Assembly: GCF_000430745.1 (NCBI RefSeq)
Contig: NZ_AUMP01000025.1
Coordinates: 1-64,000, forward strand
Direction of reading: 5' to 3'
Source: Fictibacillus gelatini DSM 15865
Lineage (GTDB): Bacteria > Bacillota > Bacilli > Bacillales > Fictibacillaceae
Length of the DNA: 64,000 nucleotides
Position 1 is the stretch's first letter. Every line of letters starts with the position of its first letter. Positions 8,636 to 17,344 of this stretch are shown here, piece by piece. The translations under genes and the position numbers were made by a program. The notes under the pieces were generated by a model. The model made no database searches and was not told where the DNA came from. It saw nothing but the letters and a program-made list of their open reading frames with translations.

Positions 8636-8716
8636 TTCATCACCTCAATCATTTTTCTAAAGTCTTTACTCAAGACGTGTATCCATTTCTTTTGAACGTT
8701 TTCAGCATTGGCATTC

Positions 8717-9784
8717 TTATAACGTAACTTTTTTCCCTTTATCGGATGATTGGCGAACGGCATCCAGGATGGCCTGGGTTTTATGGCCGTCGGAAAAAGT
8801 AGGCAAATCAGGATCTATTCTATTGCTCACAATCGCTTCATATAGTTTGTCAAGAAATGGCTTAAAGGCGGGATAATAACGTGAAGCCGTGTATGGCATA
8901 TCTTTCGGTGCTTGAATGTCTTCTATATCAATGTTCTCTAAAGACTGGTTCTCAAACCCTAGCTGAACAATTTGATCATCATTTAAAACAACCGTGCCTT
9001 TAGATCCATAGATTTTCAAAACCGACCCGAATCCATGGTTGGCGGCACTCATCAATTGCATTTTAAACGTTGTCCCACTCTTGAACTTTCCACTAATAAA
9101 GAAGGAATCGTCTGCATCCCGATATTCTGTAATTCCATGTTCATCTGTAAATTCAGGAATATGTACGTTTAACTGCGCAATCAAAGTTGATACCTCCTCG
9201 TCCATCCACCAGAGGATAGAATCTATCATATGTGATCCCATCGCGCCTAACATGCCGCCAAAATTTTTTTGTTGGCCAGCCCATCCTATGTTTTCAGTCG
9301 TTAGTGCGTGATAACCCGGAAAACTAATATCGTAATCAATGTGGAGGACTTTACCGATTTGCTCTTCGCTCAATATTTTTTTTACAATTTGTCTGGCTGA
9401 AAGAAATCGCCATTCAAAATTGACAAAACCTGAACGTGACGATTTCTCTTGAGCGCGCATCATCTTTTTTGTTTCATCTAGATTAAGAGCCATAGGCTTT
9501 TCACATAAAACATGGGCTCCGTATGAAAAAGACGTGACCGCCATTTCACAATGCAAAGAAGGAATGGCTGCGATTGAAACCAGATCCAATTGTTCTTTTT
9601 CAAGCATTTCTTTCCAGTCGATATAAATATTTTCTATCCCTGTTTGTTTTTGGACTTTCCCAATGTTTCCCCTTGCCACACTACATACGGAGATCACGTC
9701 AAACCCCGGATGAGATTGCATGATCGGAGCATGCACATCGGCACCAAATCCTGTGCCGATGATTCCAACACGTAATGGCTTCAT
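8717..9784 (-). CDS. Gfo/Idh/MocA-family NAD(P)-dependent oxidoreductase
   Basis: A 355-residue protein. The N-terminal Rossmann fold opens with VGIIGTGFGADVHAP. HVLCEKPMALN near 94 carries the EKP motif whose lysine is catalytic. GAMGSHMIDSILWW near 180 gives the second conserved histidine region. These enzymes oxidise or reduce sugars, inositols and related polyols. The start ATG 9784 is preceded by GGGAGG. No sugar transporter or kinase is adjacent, so the substrate is unknown. It is distinct in sequence from the three Gfo/Idh/MocA genes at 42.6-46.9 kb. Confidence 0.88.
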   Translation of the reverse strand: MKPLRVGIIGTGFGADVHAPIMQSHPGFDVISVCSVARGNIGKVQKQTGIENIYIDWKEMLEKEQLDLVSIAAIPSLHCEMAVTSFSYGAHVLCEKPMALNLDETKKMMRAQEKSSRSGFVNFEWRFLSARQIVKKILSEEQIGKVLHIDYDISFPGYHALTTENIGWAGQQKNFGGMLGAMGSHMIDSILWWMDEEVSTLIAQLNVHIPEFTDEHGITEYRDADDSFFISGKFKSGTTFKMQLMSAANHGFGSVLKIYGSKGTVVLNDDQIVQLGFENQSLENIDIEDIQAPKDMPYTASRYYPAFKPFLDKLYEAIVSNRIDPDLPTFSDGHKTQAILDAVRQSSDKGKKVTL

Positions 9785-10129
9785 TTAATTTCCTCCCACT
9801 GAGCTAATTGCAAACCATTTTATCCAATATTCAGTCTATTACGAGTATAACTTTTTTATAAACTGATTGCCAAATAAAGAGAAACGGATATCGTATGGTT
9901 TTTCTACTCAGACAGGAAAAGGATTTTTTAATATCTATCACGAATCCAAGAAAATAAATACAAAAAAGGAAACCGTGCAGGATATTCGGAAAATAGCGTA
10001 CCGTTTTGATATCAGTTTTAAGTACACTTCGTTAGATCAGTGAAGAATGAAAAACCGCAAAAAAAGTCAAGAACAACACCTCTTTCGCCGTTATACTTTG
10101 AATCAAAGCTAAGGGAGCCGGGTGAACAC
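9785..10129. other. Divergent intergenic region
   Basis: About 345 bp between the divergent dehydrogenase and AraC-type regulator genes. It is AT-rich and should hold both promoters. I see no gene, hairpin terminator or repeat array in it. Confidence 0.5.
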
Positions 10130-11008
10130 ATGAAGTATTATGAAGGCATTCAGAAAGTGATCGATTATATCGAGGAAAATTTGAAGAATGAAATTTCGCT
10201 GGAGGACATCGCGAAGATTGCAGGCTATTCGATGTACCATTTCCATCGCATTTTCCAGTCGTATGTGAAGGAATCGGTATCTGAATACATTCGAAGAAGA
10301 CGATTGACAAAGGCGGCATACGATATCCTTCATACGAAAGAAAAACTTGTCGATATCGCGATTGAATACCAGTTTGAAACTCATGAATCATTTACTAGAG
10401 CTTTCAAAAAAATGTTTCATGTAACGCCAGGATCATTCCGACAAAACAACGAGAGATTACTTATAAGAGAAAAACAGCGAATCACTGAGCAAAAGCTACA
10501 CTATCTAAATGGAGGGATGGCAATGGAGCCAAAAATTGTTGTGAAAGATCAATTTACAGTGGTTGGTATAGCCTGTTCAACAACGTTGACCGAGAGCAAA
10601 GTTCCGGCCCTCTGGGAAGAGTTTCTTTTAAGAGTAGGAGAAATAAAAAACAGAATTTCACCCGATTTAATGATGGGAGTAAGTGAATTTGCCACGAATC
10701 ACGTTCATGAAGATTTTTCATACATGGCATGCGTTCCTGTAAGCAGCGTCTATGATCTGCCAGCAGGAATGGTATGCAAGACCATCCCTAAAAGGGAGTA
10801 TGTAGTTGTCACTCATAAAGGGAAGCTAGATTCACTTGGAAACGCTTTTGATTACATTTATGGCAGCTGGTTGCCGAAATCAGGATATGAGCTGGTGCAA
10901 GGAGATGATTTTGAAATCTATGATAAACGATTTTTAGGCGCAGACAATGAAGAGTCACAGGTCGATATCTACATTCCCATTCGAAAAACTGGTGAAAACG
11001 CTCTTTAG
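10130..11008 (+). CDS. AraC-family regulator with GyrI-like effector domain
   Basis: About 292 residues from ATG 10130 (AAGGGAG upstream; a longer upstream reading lacks a ribosome site). Residues 1-100 are two AraC-type helix-turn-helix units: ISLEDIAKIAGYSMYHFHRIFQ and a second ending in FETHESFTRAFKKMFHVTPGSFR. After a linker, residues from about 130 form a GyrI-like/AraC effector-binding domain, ending in DFEIYDKRF and VDIYIPI. This architecture (Rob/SoxS-like DNA binding plus small-molecule domain) suits a sensor of a drug or metabolite. The target is unknown; the genes on both sides are on the other strand. Confidence 0.9.
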   Translation: MKYYEGIQKVIDYIEENLKNEISLEDIAKIAGYSMYHFHRIFQSYVKESVSEYIRRRRLTKAAYDILHTKEKLVDIAIEYQFETHESFTRAFKKMFHVTPGSFRQNNERLLIREKQRITEQKLHYLNGGMAMEPKIVVKDQFTVVGIACSTTLTESKVPALWEEFLLRVGEIKNRISPDLMMGVSEFATNHVHEDFSYMACVPVSSVYDLPAGMVCKTIPKREYVVVTHKGKLDSLGNAFDYIYGSWLPKSGYELVQGDDFEIYDKRFLGADNEESQVDIYIPIRKTGENAL

Positions 11009-11025
11009 TTTAGAGAGGAAAATAA

Positions 11026-11060
11026 GGAGGATCAAGTGTTATTTCTTCGCCTGATCCCCC
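11026..11060 (+). terminator. Terminator after the AraC-type gene
   Basis: GGAGGATCA pairs with TGATCCCCC (one mismatch), 17 bp after the stop codon. The tail is only moderately T-rich. Confidence 0.55.
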
Positions 11061-11173
11061 TGTCATTTTTCTTTAAAATGGCATGCTCCGTTAGACTAAT
11101 GTTGATAAAAACGCGGTCATACGCTTCAAGCATCTGGTTCACTTCTTGAGTCAAAATACAAAATTCGCAACTG

Positions 11174-11197
11174 GCACCTTCTTCAGGTGCTTTTTTT
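11174..11197 (+). terminator. Second plus-strand terminator
   Basis: GCACCT, loop TCTTC, AGGTGC, followed by seven T on the plus strand. It protects the convergent permease gene from read-through. Confidence 0.85.
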
Positions 11198-11204
11198 CGA
11201 ACAT

Positions 11205-12629
11205 TTATAACGTTTCGCTCTGATTCTTCTTGAAGTCCCGGGCCTGTTTGCCGCTCACTTTTTTCCAGATAAAATAGGCAATTGTCACCGCGATCAAGAA
11301 AGGGAACCCAAGAGTCAATGTCGCCTTGAAATCAGGCGAAAACCATGTGGATAAAACGACGAGCGCCAAAAGCACGGCTCCAATGACCGTTAAATACGGG
11401 TACCCGATCATGCGAACCGGCAGTTTCCCTCCCCCCATCTGATTCCATCTTCGCCGGAAAAAAAGGTGGGTAACAAAAATCATAAACCACGCAAACATCG
11501 CCCCGAAACTCGATACGGAAATCATGCCCATGAAAGCTGTCTCCGGTGAAACGATGGTATAAATTGCAGCGATGGCAATCCCAATGGTTGATAAGGCAAG
11601 CGCCATTACGGGAACGCCTTTCCTGCTCAGCATTCCGAAGCTTTGAGGGGCATATCCTGCACGCGATAATGAAAACATCATGCGCGTTGAGATGTAAAGC
11701 TGGCTATTCATGGCTGATAGAGCAGCGATTAGGATGACAAAATTCATAATCCCTCCGGAACCGGGAATATTGATGAGCTCCATTACTTTAACGAATGGGC
11801 TTTCTTCACCGCCTGCAGCTTTCCACGGGACAATCATCAGCATGAGAGAAAGGGTCAAAAGATAAAACAGGACAAGGCGGAAAACAGCGGACTTAAGCGC
11901 TAAAGGGACGGCTTTCTCGGGCTCTTTCGCTTCCCCGGCGCTTACCGCGATCATTTCAATACTCAAATAGCTGAAAAGCGAAAGAAAAATGGCAATCCAC
12001 ATTCCCCAGAATCCATTAGGAAAAAATCCGCCTGCTTTCGTATAATTTTGCGGCCCCATTTCCGGATGCCTTCCCGAGCCAAACAGAACGATGCAAGCCA
12101 GGACGATAAATCCGATAATCGCGATAACTTTGATCATCGAAAACCAATACTCGACACTTCCAAATAAATTGACGCTTGTCGCGTTTACATAGAGCAAAAC
12201 GGCGGAAAATAGAAGAACCCATATCCATCCGGGAAAGGAAGGAAACCAATACTTCATGTAGATCGAAATAGCCGTTACTTCCGTCCCTACCGCACAAACG
12301 AGACAAAACCAATACGAATAGCGGACGGCAAACCCCGCCCATGGGCTAATGTAACGTTCCGCATAAGCGCCAAAAGATCCTGAAGTAGGATAGGCGACGG
12401 TCATTTCCGCAAGACACCCCATAAGCAGAAGGGCAATGACAGCTCCTATGGCATAGCTGACAATGCCGCTCGGTCCCGCTGTACGGATAGCAAGGCCGCT
12501 CCCCAGAAACAAGCCTGTTCCAATCGCGCCTCCGATTGCGATCATTGAGAGTTGGCGAGTCGTCAACCCTCGATTCAATCCTTTTTCTCTTTCCATAATG
12601 TCCTGGAAATAATCTTTTTGCTCCCCCAT
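11205..12629 (-). CDS. Amino acid permease (APC superfamily)
   Basis: A 474-residue protein with 12 predicted membrane segments. The N-terminal LTTRQLSMIAIGGAIGTGLF is the classic consensus of the AAT family of amino acid:proton symporters. LSIEMIAVSAGEAKEPEKA near 225 is another family signature. The specificity cannot be assigned; Bacillus relatives carry threonine/serine, histidine, GABA or D-alanine/glycine. ATG 12629 is preceded by AAAGGGG. It appears monocistronic. Confidence 0.9.
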   Translation of the reverse strand: MGEQKDYFQDIMEREKGLNRGLTTRQLSMIAIGGAIGTGLFLGSGLAIRTAGPSGIVSYAIGAVIALLLMGCLAEMTVAYPTSGSFGAYAERYISPWAGFAVRYSYWFCLVCAVGTEVTAISIYMKYWFPSFPGWIWVLLFSAVLLYVNATSVNLFGSVEYWFSMIKVIAIIGFIVLACIVLFGSGRHPEMGPQNYTKAGGFFPNGFWGMWIAIFLSLFSYLSIEMIAVSAGEAKEPEKAVPLALKSAVFRLVLFYLLTLSLMLMIVPWKAAGGEESPFVKVMELINIPGSGGIMNFVILIAALSAMNSQLYISTRMMFSLSRAGYAPQSFGMLSRKGVPVMALALSTIGIAIAAIYTIVSPETAFMGMISVSSFGAMFAWFMIFVTHLFFRRRWNQMGGGKLPVRMIGYPYLTVIGAVLLALVVLSTWFSPDFKATLTLGFPFLIAVTIAYFIWKKVSGKQARDFKKNQSETL

Positions 12630-12814
12630 TGAACTTCCCCTTTCGAAGTTGAAATGATTTCTTTTGATTCATAAAACGATTGCTATGCGTTCTTTGTACA
12701 TAAACAATGGAACATTTGTCAATTTCGAAATTTCAGAATATGGGATTGGAAACAAAAATATTTAGATCATAAAACTTTGATTCTGGCAATAACCATCGTT
12801 TGAAAAAATGAATA

Positions 12815-12846
12815 ACAGCCATTACCCCTTTAAAGGTAATGGCCGT
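12815..12846 (-). terminator. Terminator of the MerR/TipAS gene
   Basis: On the minus strand GCCATTACC and GGTAATGGC form a perfect 9-bp stem with flanking AAC/GTT pairing, followed by a T-rich stretch. It lies 16 bp after the regulator stop. Confidence 0.8.
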
Positions 12847-12862
12847 TACTAAAAAGGAACGC

Positions 12863-13627
12863 TTATTTTTTTATGCCTGTATAGATGTGAATGGCATCCC
12901 GCAAAAATTCAGCCGCTCCGGTTCCCACCTTATCATAGTATGCAGTAAACCTTTCATCATCCACATACATTTGGGCGACGCTGGCATGGGCTTCTTTTGT
13001 GTAGCCATCCCAATAAAACAATAGCCACCTGCGATGCAAATCCGCCGCCTTCTGGGCCAACTCTCCAGCCGGGTCACCTGTTGCAAATGCCTTTTTAAGT
13101 GTAGACAAAATATCTTCGCTTAATTTTTCGACTTCCGCATATTGCTCTTTCGTCATGTTTTTAAGTTTTTGATTGGACTGATCAACAACTTCATTCCCAT
13201 ACTTCGAACGGATTTCCTCGCCATACATCTTTTCATTTTCATCAATCAGCTTTTGCTTGAAACCTTCAAATTTTTCTTGATCCGTCATTGTCATTCTCCC
13301 TTCTCGCGTAGCCAATGTTTTATCAACATTCGCAATCAGCTTATCCAATTGTTCTCGTTTTGCCAGAAGTTTGTCCCGATGTTCTTTCAGTGCATGGGTT
13401 AGATCAAACGACGGTGATGTTACAATTTTCTTTATTTGATCCAGGCTCACACCGAGTTCTCTGTAAAATAAAATTTGCTGCAGCAGATCGACTTCTTTTT
13501 GCCCATAAATGCGATACCCTGACGAATTGATTCTCGCCGGCTTAAGAATCCCAATTTCATCATAATACCGCAAAGTCCTCGTGCTGACCCCTGCGAGTTT
13601 TCCTAGCTTTTGCACTGTATATTCCAT
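12863..13627 (-). CDS. MerR-family regulator with TipAS domain (Mta-like)
   Basis: About 254 residues from ATG 13627, chosen because CAGGAGG lies 8 bp upstream. Residues 1-70 are a MerR winged helix (VQKLGKLAGVSTRTLRYYDEIGIL), followed by a dimerisation helix. The C-terminal 120 residues match the TipAS drug-binding domain (KKAFATGDPAGELAQKAADLHRRW, then FYWDGYTKEAHASVAQMYV). Length equals that of Bacillus subtilis Mta, an activator of multidrug efflux genes. No efflux gene is adjacent. A MerR-type operator candidate lies in its own promoter, which would fit autoregulation. Confidence 0.88.
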   Translation of the reverse strand: MEYTVQKLGKLAGVSTRTLRYYDEIGILKPARINSSGYRIYGQKEVDLLQQILFYRELGVSLDQIKKIVTSPSFDLTHALKEHRDKLLAKREQLDKLIANVDKTLATREGRMTMTDQEKFEGFKQKLIDENEKMYGEEIRSKYGNEVVDQSNQKLKNMTKEQYAEVEKLSEDILSTLKKAFATGDPAGELAQKAADLHRRWLLFYWDGYTKEAHASVAQMYVDDERFTAYYDKVGTGAAEFLRDAIHIYTGIKK

Positions 13628-13652
13628 GTTCTCAACCTCCTGACAATTCCAC

Positions 13653-13681
13653 TTTACACCTTTACGTAACGTCAATGTAAA
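13653..13681 (-). promoter_or_regulatory. Candidate MerR-type operator upstream of the Mta-like gene
   Basis: TTTACA at 13653-13658 and TGTAAA at 13676-13681 form an outer palindrome around TTACGTAA (13662-13669). Its position, 26-54 bp before the start codon, is where a MerR-type regulator would bind between -35 and -10 of its own promoter. The inner and outer dyads are offset by about 1.5 bp, so which one is the real site is uncertain. Confidence 0.45.
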
Positions 13682-13785
13682 TAGCTTTTTGAAAAAAATT
13701 TTGCAAATTTATTTTACAATCGTTTCTTTCCATGTTATCATTAGTTAACCATTTTACTTAATTAATATATATGGATTTAAGAGCA

Positions 13786-13856
13786 AACCGTATTTTCATT
13801 TAGGTGTAGCGACTTTATAATCCCTGCACGTTGTAGAATGATAAATACGGTTTTTT
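13786..13856 (+). other. Long inverted repeat with T6 tail, possible small RNA or terminator
   Basis: AAACCGTATTT (13786-13796) pairs with AAATACGGTTT (13843-13853) across a 46-nt interval that has shorter internal complementarity (TCATT with AATGA). T6 follows at 851-856. It sits between the divergent Mta-like and cold shock genes. It could be a structured leader with a terminator, a small RNA or the end of a degenerate element. Confidence 0.45.
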
Positions 13857-13880
13857 ACTTTTTCCAACGTATTAGAGGTT

Positions 13881-13986
13881 GTTCAAATAAGTCCGGGGGC
13901 TCACAGGACGTGAGTCAGTTCGATGTTATCACAGGATGTGATGGTGTCAGTCGTACTTCCTGGCCTGTTTGTCCCCCTTTTTGAAC
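13881..13986 (-). ncRNA. Bacillaceae-1-like structured RNA
   Basis: Read on the minus strand, the region is closed by GTTCAAA at one end and TTTGAAC at the other, with GGGGG pairing to CCCCC inside. Within it are two short hairpins: ATCAC-ATCCT-GTGAT (13942-13928) and CTCAC-GTCCT-GTGAG (13914-13900). Both terminal loops fit RUCCU, the defining feature of the Bacillaceae-1 RNA motif (two hairpins with RUCCU loops). Function of that motif is unknown; some members lie near rRNA operons, which is not the case here. The motif name is my recognition from memory and was not checked with a covariance model. Confidence 0.72.
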
Positions 13987-14053
13987 ACTCGTAATTTTGT
14001 AATTTGGTTAAATTTTGTACTTGAAGAGTACCTAAATGGAGGAAATTATTTTT

Positions 14054-14254
14054 ATGCAAAACGGTAAAGTAAAATGGTTTAATGCGGAAAAAGGGTTTGG
14101 TTTCATCGAAGTTGAAAATGGTGATGATGTATTCGTTCATTTCTCAGCCATTCAAAGTGACGGTTTTAAAACATTAGAAGAAGGTCAAGCGGTTACTTTT
14201 GATGTGACTGAAGGCCAACGCGGGCCTCAAGCTGCCAACGTAAGAAAAGCATAA
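14054..14254 (+). CDS. Cold shock protein (CspA family)
   Basis: A 66-residue single cold shock domain. [20 protein letters not shown] contains RNP1, and DVFVHFSAI contains RNP2; the full five-strand barrel is present. It would bind single-stranded nucleic acid and act as an RNA chaperone. ATG 14054 follows TGGAGG; an in-frame upstream ATG lacks a ribosome site. It resembles CspB/CspC/CspD of Bacillus, but I cannot assign a paralogue letter. A long leader and a strong terminator surround it. Confidence 0.95.
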   Translation: MQNGKVKWFNAEKGFGFIEVENGDDVFVHFSAIQSDGFKTLEEGQAVTFDVTEGQRGPQAANVRKA

Positions 14255-14271
14255 TCGCAGCCAGCGTAAGA

Positions 14272-14310
14272 AAACCCTTTGTTTCAGAATTAAAATGAAA
14301 CAAAGGGTTT
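14272..14310. terminator. Strong terminator of the cold shock gene, overlapping an antisense gene end
   Basis: AAACCCTTTGTTTCA pairs perfectly with TGAAACAAAGGGTTT (15 bp). The convergent acyl-CoA dehydrogenase gene ends at 14290, inside this hairpin, so its last codons and the terminator share sequence. Confidence 0.9.
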
Positions 14311-15495
14311 TTCGTTTGCTGTTTTTAATGCATGATTGGCCAATAAAGAAAGGGTTGAATCGTCCATTGGCGGATTATGAAGCCCTGCCCGAACGTTCAA
14401 GTAATAGCGTTGGAGAGGATTGGCCTCCGACAAGCTTCTTGCGCCTACAATTCGCATCGCGTGATCGACAATGGAGATCGCGCTATTGGTAACGATATAT
14501 TTAGCAGCCGCCAGCTCGGGCTTTAGTTCATTGCGGTCGGTTGCCGAATCGTATTTTTCAGCGACGCTATAAAGAAAATGCCGCGCTTGCATCAATTCCA
14601 GCTCCATTTTTCCGATCGCCTGCTCTACCGTCGGCAATTGGCCGATCGGATGTTTTAAACTGTTTGGCTGGTAATGGGCGGCAAAATCGAGGCAATAATT
14701 CCGGGCCGCTGTCGCGATTCCTAAATAGCATGCTGGAATATGGAGGAGCCAGCCGCTGTTTTTAGCGCTTGATTTTCCTGGAATCTTTTTTTCTACTAAA
14801 TATTCTTGAGGAATCTTTACTTCATGCATGACGAGATCATGGCTTGCCGTCCCGCGCATCGCCACACTGTCCCATGTCTCTTCGATCGATACGCCCTCAA
14901 CCGTTTTTGGGATGAGGAATTCTCCCACTTCATCGGTCCCTTCAATGGATGCTGTTACAAGAAAATAGTCTAAAACAGGAGACATGGTCGTGAACGTTTT
15001 CCGGCCTGAAATGCTCCAGCCGCCCTTGTCTCTGGAGGCGGAAGTTGCCGGTTTCCCCCCTCTTGTCGGGCTCCCCGTCTGGCGCTCTGTTGCCGCCCGA
15101 TTCAATAGCGCCCCTTTTTTGACTTGTTCACAAATATAGGAGAACATTGTCGGCTCCCACGTGCGATTTTCCGCCAGATCCATTACAATGCCGACATGCC
15201 AGCCGATCGATAACGCCGTTGAACCGCAGCCCCGGGCAATTTGTTCCTGGAATAGCAAAAAGTCATATAACGATATCTCTTCTCCCCCGAACTCTTTCGG
15301 CAATGATATGCTCGTATAGCCAATATCTTTTAAATCCTGAATATTTTCAAATGGAAACGAGCCTTTTTCTGTTAGCTCATGTTCCCGTTTCGCAAACTGA
15401 GGTGTTACGGCTTTTAATTTTTTCATTATTTTTTGCTGTGTTTTCGTTTTGATAAAACCGTCGTTCACAATCGTCACGCCCTTCTTTTTACACAT
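14290..15495 (-). CDS. Acyl-CoA dehydrogenase family protein
   Basis: A 401-residue flavoprotein of the acyl-CoA dehydrogenase fold. The N-terminal helical domain contains LKDIGYTSISLPKEFGG. The middle beta domain has FTTMSPVLDYFLVTA and WDSVAMRGTASHDLVM. The C-terminal helical domain contains IVGARSLSEANPLQRYYLNVR, typical of the more divergent members (acyl-CoA dehydrogenase or the FMN-dependent monooxygenase-like branch). I cannot see the catalytic glutamate with confidence, so the reaction is open. The start is uncertain: ATG 15495 has a weak ribosome site. It stands alone between terminators. Confidence 0.8.
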   Translation of the reverse strand: MCKKKGVTIVNDGFIKTKTQQKIMKKLKAVTPQFAKREHELTEKGSFPFENIQDLKDIGYTSISLPKEFGGEEISLYDFLLFQEQIARGCGSTALSIGWHVGIVMDLAENRTWEPTMFSYICEQVKKGALLNRAATERQTGSPTRGGKPATSASRDKGGWSISGRKTFTTMSPVLDYFLVTASIEGTDEVGEFLIPKTVEGVSIEETWDSVAMRGTASHDLVMHEVKIPQEYLVEKKIPGKSSAKNSGWLLHIPACYLGIATAARNYCLDFAAHYQPNSLKHPIGQLPTVEQAIGKMELELMQARHFLYSVAEKYDSATDRNELKPELAAAKYIVTNSAISIVDHAMRIVGARSLSEANPLQRYYLNVRAGLHNPPMDDSTLSLLANHALKTANEKPFVSF

Positions 15496-15586
15496 TTTAT
15501 TTCATCCAATGTCAGCCGAACGTTTTAGATTAATCACATTATTACACTATTCCGATAAAAACAAAAGGTTTTTGCAATAAGATAAT

Positions 15587-15616
15587 AAAAAGTCTGTCAC
15601 ATAAGACAGACTTTTT
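15587..15616 (-). terminator. Terminator of the serine hydrolase gene
   Basis: AAAAAGTCTGTC and GACAGACTTTTT form a perfect 12-bp stem with a 6-nt loop, right after the gene's stop codon. Confidence 0.9.
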
Positions 15617-15623
15617 CTTTGAG

Positions 15624-16889
15624 TTATTCCATTGCTTTATAAACGATGGTGGCGATCTGTTTCGTCAGGACACCGGTATTCGGATAGCCGTCTTTTTTCA
15701 GGCCATTATTTTGCTTATTCGTTAATACGTAAATTTGCAAATTGTTTTCAGGGTCGATGATCATTTGCGTCCCCGTCGAACCGGTATGGCCAAACGTCGA
15801 ATCGGAATGCAACGTTCCCATATACCAGTTTTTGTTTCGTTCCCATCCGTACCCTTGTCCAAATCGGTGTTCGGATGTAAATTCACGCAACGTTTTTTCA
15901 TGATAAAGCCTCGTTTTTCCGTAAGTTCCTCCGTTTAGCATCGCCTGCCCCAATATGCTCAAGTCTTTGGCTGTCGAAAACAAACCGGCGTTCCCGCAAA
16001 CGCCCCCGTTCGAATAATAACAGATGCCATCATTCACTTCTCCGACAAGCGTGTAATGTCTCCATTTTTTAAAGGACTCCGCCTTTTCTTTAGACATTGC
16101 GTTGTATTCCTCCGGATTTCCCCACGAGGTTGCAGCTACTCGATTTTTTAATTTTTTGCCAGGCTTAAACATCGTATCGGTCATATGAAGCGGTTTGTAA
16201 AATTCTTTTTCTAAATATACATCAAGGGGCTGCTTCGTTATTTTCTCAATAATAAATTGGAGCGTAATAAAATTAAAGTCACTGTAAACCCGTTTGGATC
16301 CGGTTTTGTAATTCAGCTTCATATGATCAATGTAGTCCAACATTTCTTTCGGGTTGGCTGCTACGAGATACGAAGGTTCCCACGATGCAAGTCCGGAAGT
16401 GTGTGTCAATAAATCGGCGATCGTTATATGTCCTTTGCCGTTTTTCCTGAATTCCGGAAGATACTTCACGACGCGGTCTTGAACCGAAAGCTTTCCTTCA
16501 TCAACCAGTTTCATAATCCCCTGGGTCGTTCCCATCACCTTCGTAATCGATGCGAGGTCAAACATCGTATTCGCCGTCATTTTGCGCGGCCTGCTCAGCA
16601 ATTGGCCCATATCAAATTTATAGGCATAACCATACGCGCTTTCTTTAATAATCTTCCCGTCTTTTGCGACTAATACGACTGCCCCGGGAGTAACACCATG
16701 AGCAATCGCTTTTTTTACAACGTTGTCGATCTCACTAAGTTTTCTCCCGTTGACGCCGGCTTTCTCAGGAGAGCTGTAAGTTACAACGTAATGTTCCGTT
16801 TTTTTTACCTGTGCACTTTTTCCAAACAAAAGAAGGATAGCCAGGCTTAAAATCCCTATCGCCAGTCCAATTGAAAATCGTTTGATCAT
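15624..16889 (-). CDS. Exported serine hydrolase (class C beta-lactamase/PBP-like)
   Basis: About 421 residues from ATG 16889 (GTGGAGG upstream). It opens with a signal peptide or anchor, IKRFSIGLAIGILSLAILLL. The beta-lactamase-fold domain shows S-x-x-K as SITK in MFDLASITKVMGT, Y-S-D in RVYSDFNF as the second motif, and GHTGSTGTQ as the KTG-like third motif. These are the features of class C/DD-peptidase-like enzymes, often annotated PbpX or esterase-like. It would act outside the membrane. True beta-lactamase activity is not implied. Single gene with its own terminator. Confidence 0.87.
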   Translation of the reverse strand: MIKRFSIGLAIGILSLAILLLFGKSAQVKKTEHYVVTYSSPEKAGVNGRKLSEIDNVVKKAIAHGVTPGAVVLVAKDGKIIKESAYGYAYKFDMGQLLSRPRKMTANTMFDLASITKVMGTTQGIMKLVDEGKLSVQDRVVKYLPEFRKNGKGHITIADLLTHTSGLASWEPSYLVAANPKEMLDYIDHMKLNYKTGSKRVYSDFNFITLQFIIEKITKQPLDVYLEKEFYKPLHMTDTMFKPGKKLKNRVAATSWGNPEEYNAMSKEKAESFKKWRHYTLVGEVNDGICYYSNGGVCGNAGLFSTAKDLSILGQAMLNGGTYGKTRLYHEKTLREFTSEHRFGQGYGWERNKNWYMGTLHSDSTFGHTGSTGTQMIIDPENNLQIYVLTNKQNNGLKKDGYPNTGVLTKQIATIVYKAME

Positions 16890-16986
16890 TTTTTTCCTCC
16901 ACAAACTCTGGATCTAGTTTCTTTCCTTTATTATTACCATACTAACAAAAAATAGCTTGGAGTACTTCTTTTATCTGCAAATAAAT

Positions 16987-17015
16987 AAGCCAATCTCTCG
17001 AAAAGAGATTGGCTT
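16987..17015. terminator. Terminator downstream of the FbpB-like gene
   Basis: AAGCCAATCTCT pairs with AGAGATTGGCTT (12 bp, 5-nt loop). It is placed between the small-protein gene and the promoter of the serine hydrolase. Confidence 0.8.
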
Positions 17016-17060
17016 TATTTAAAAATTCGAACAATTCACGGCGTGCTTTTAAATGAAAAA

Positions 17061-17183
17061 CTATTTCGAGTATTTATCATCAATTCGTTTTTCAATTCTT
17101 GTCATTTCTTTTTGATCTTTCAGCAGTTCTTTCTTATTCTCTGATACTAGCTGCTTGAAAGATAATTTGATTGTTCTTCTCAT
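17061..17183 (-). CDS. FbpB-family small basic protein
   Basis: A 40-residue lysine/arginine-rich protein. It begins MRRTIKLSFKQLVSENKKEL and ends in EKRIDDKYSK, the pattern of the FbpB small basic proteins of Bacillus. In B. subtilis FbpB works with the FsrA RNA in the iron-sparing response under Fur control. The ribosome site AAGGTGATGG precedes ATG 17183. I could not find a convincing Fur box in the 100 bp upstream, so iron control is not shown here. Confidence 0.8.
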   Translation of the reverse strand: MRRTIKLSFKQLVSENKKELLKDQKEMTRIEKRIDDKYSK

Positions 17184-17306
17184 ATTCCATCACCTTACTT
17201 TTTCAATTTTTAACTCTGATTAAGTATACCTCATTTTTTGAATAGTTAAACCGTCAAATTGTTAAAAGTTTTTGAATGTTTGGTTAATAAATTGTGAAAA
17301 TAATGA

Positions 17307-17334
17307 ATACCCCGAATCAAAACATTCGGGGCAT
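17307..17334 (-). terminator. Terminator of the pyrimidine/hydantoin operon
   Basis: ATACCCCGAAT pairs with ATTCGGGGCAT (one mismatch) around a 6-nt loop, just after the last gene of the operon on the minus strand. Confidence 0.85.
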
Positions 17335-17344
17335 CCCTAAATTT

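Noticed and set aside
17184-17260. Fur box for the FbpB-like gene
   Set aside because: Only a weak partial match (TGAGGTATACTTAATCA); not enough to call.
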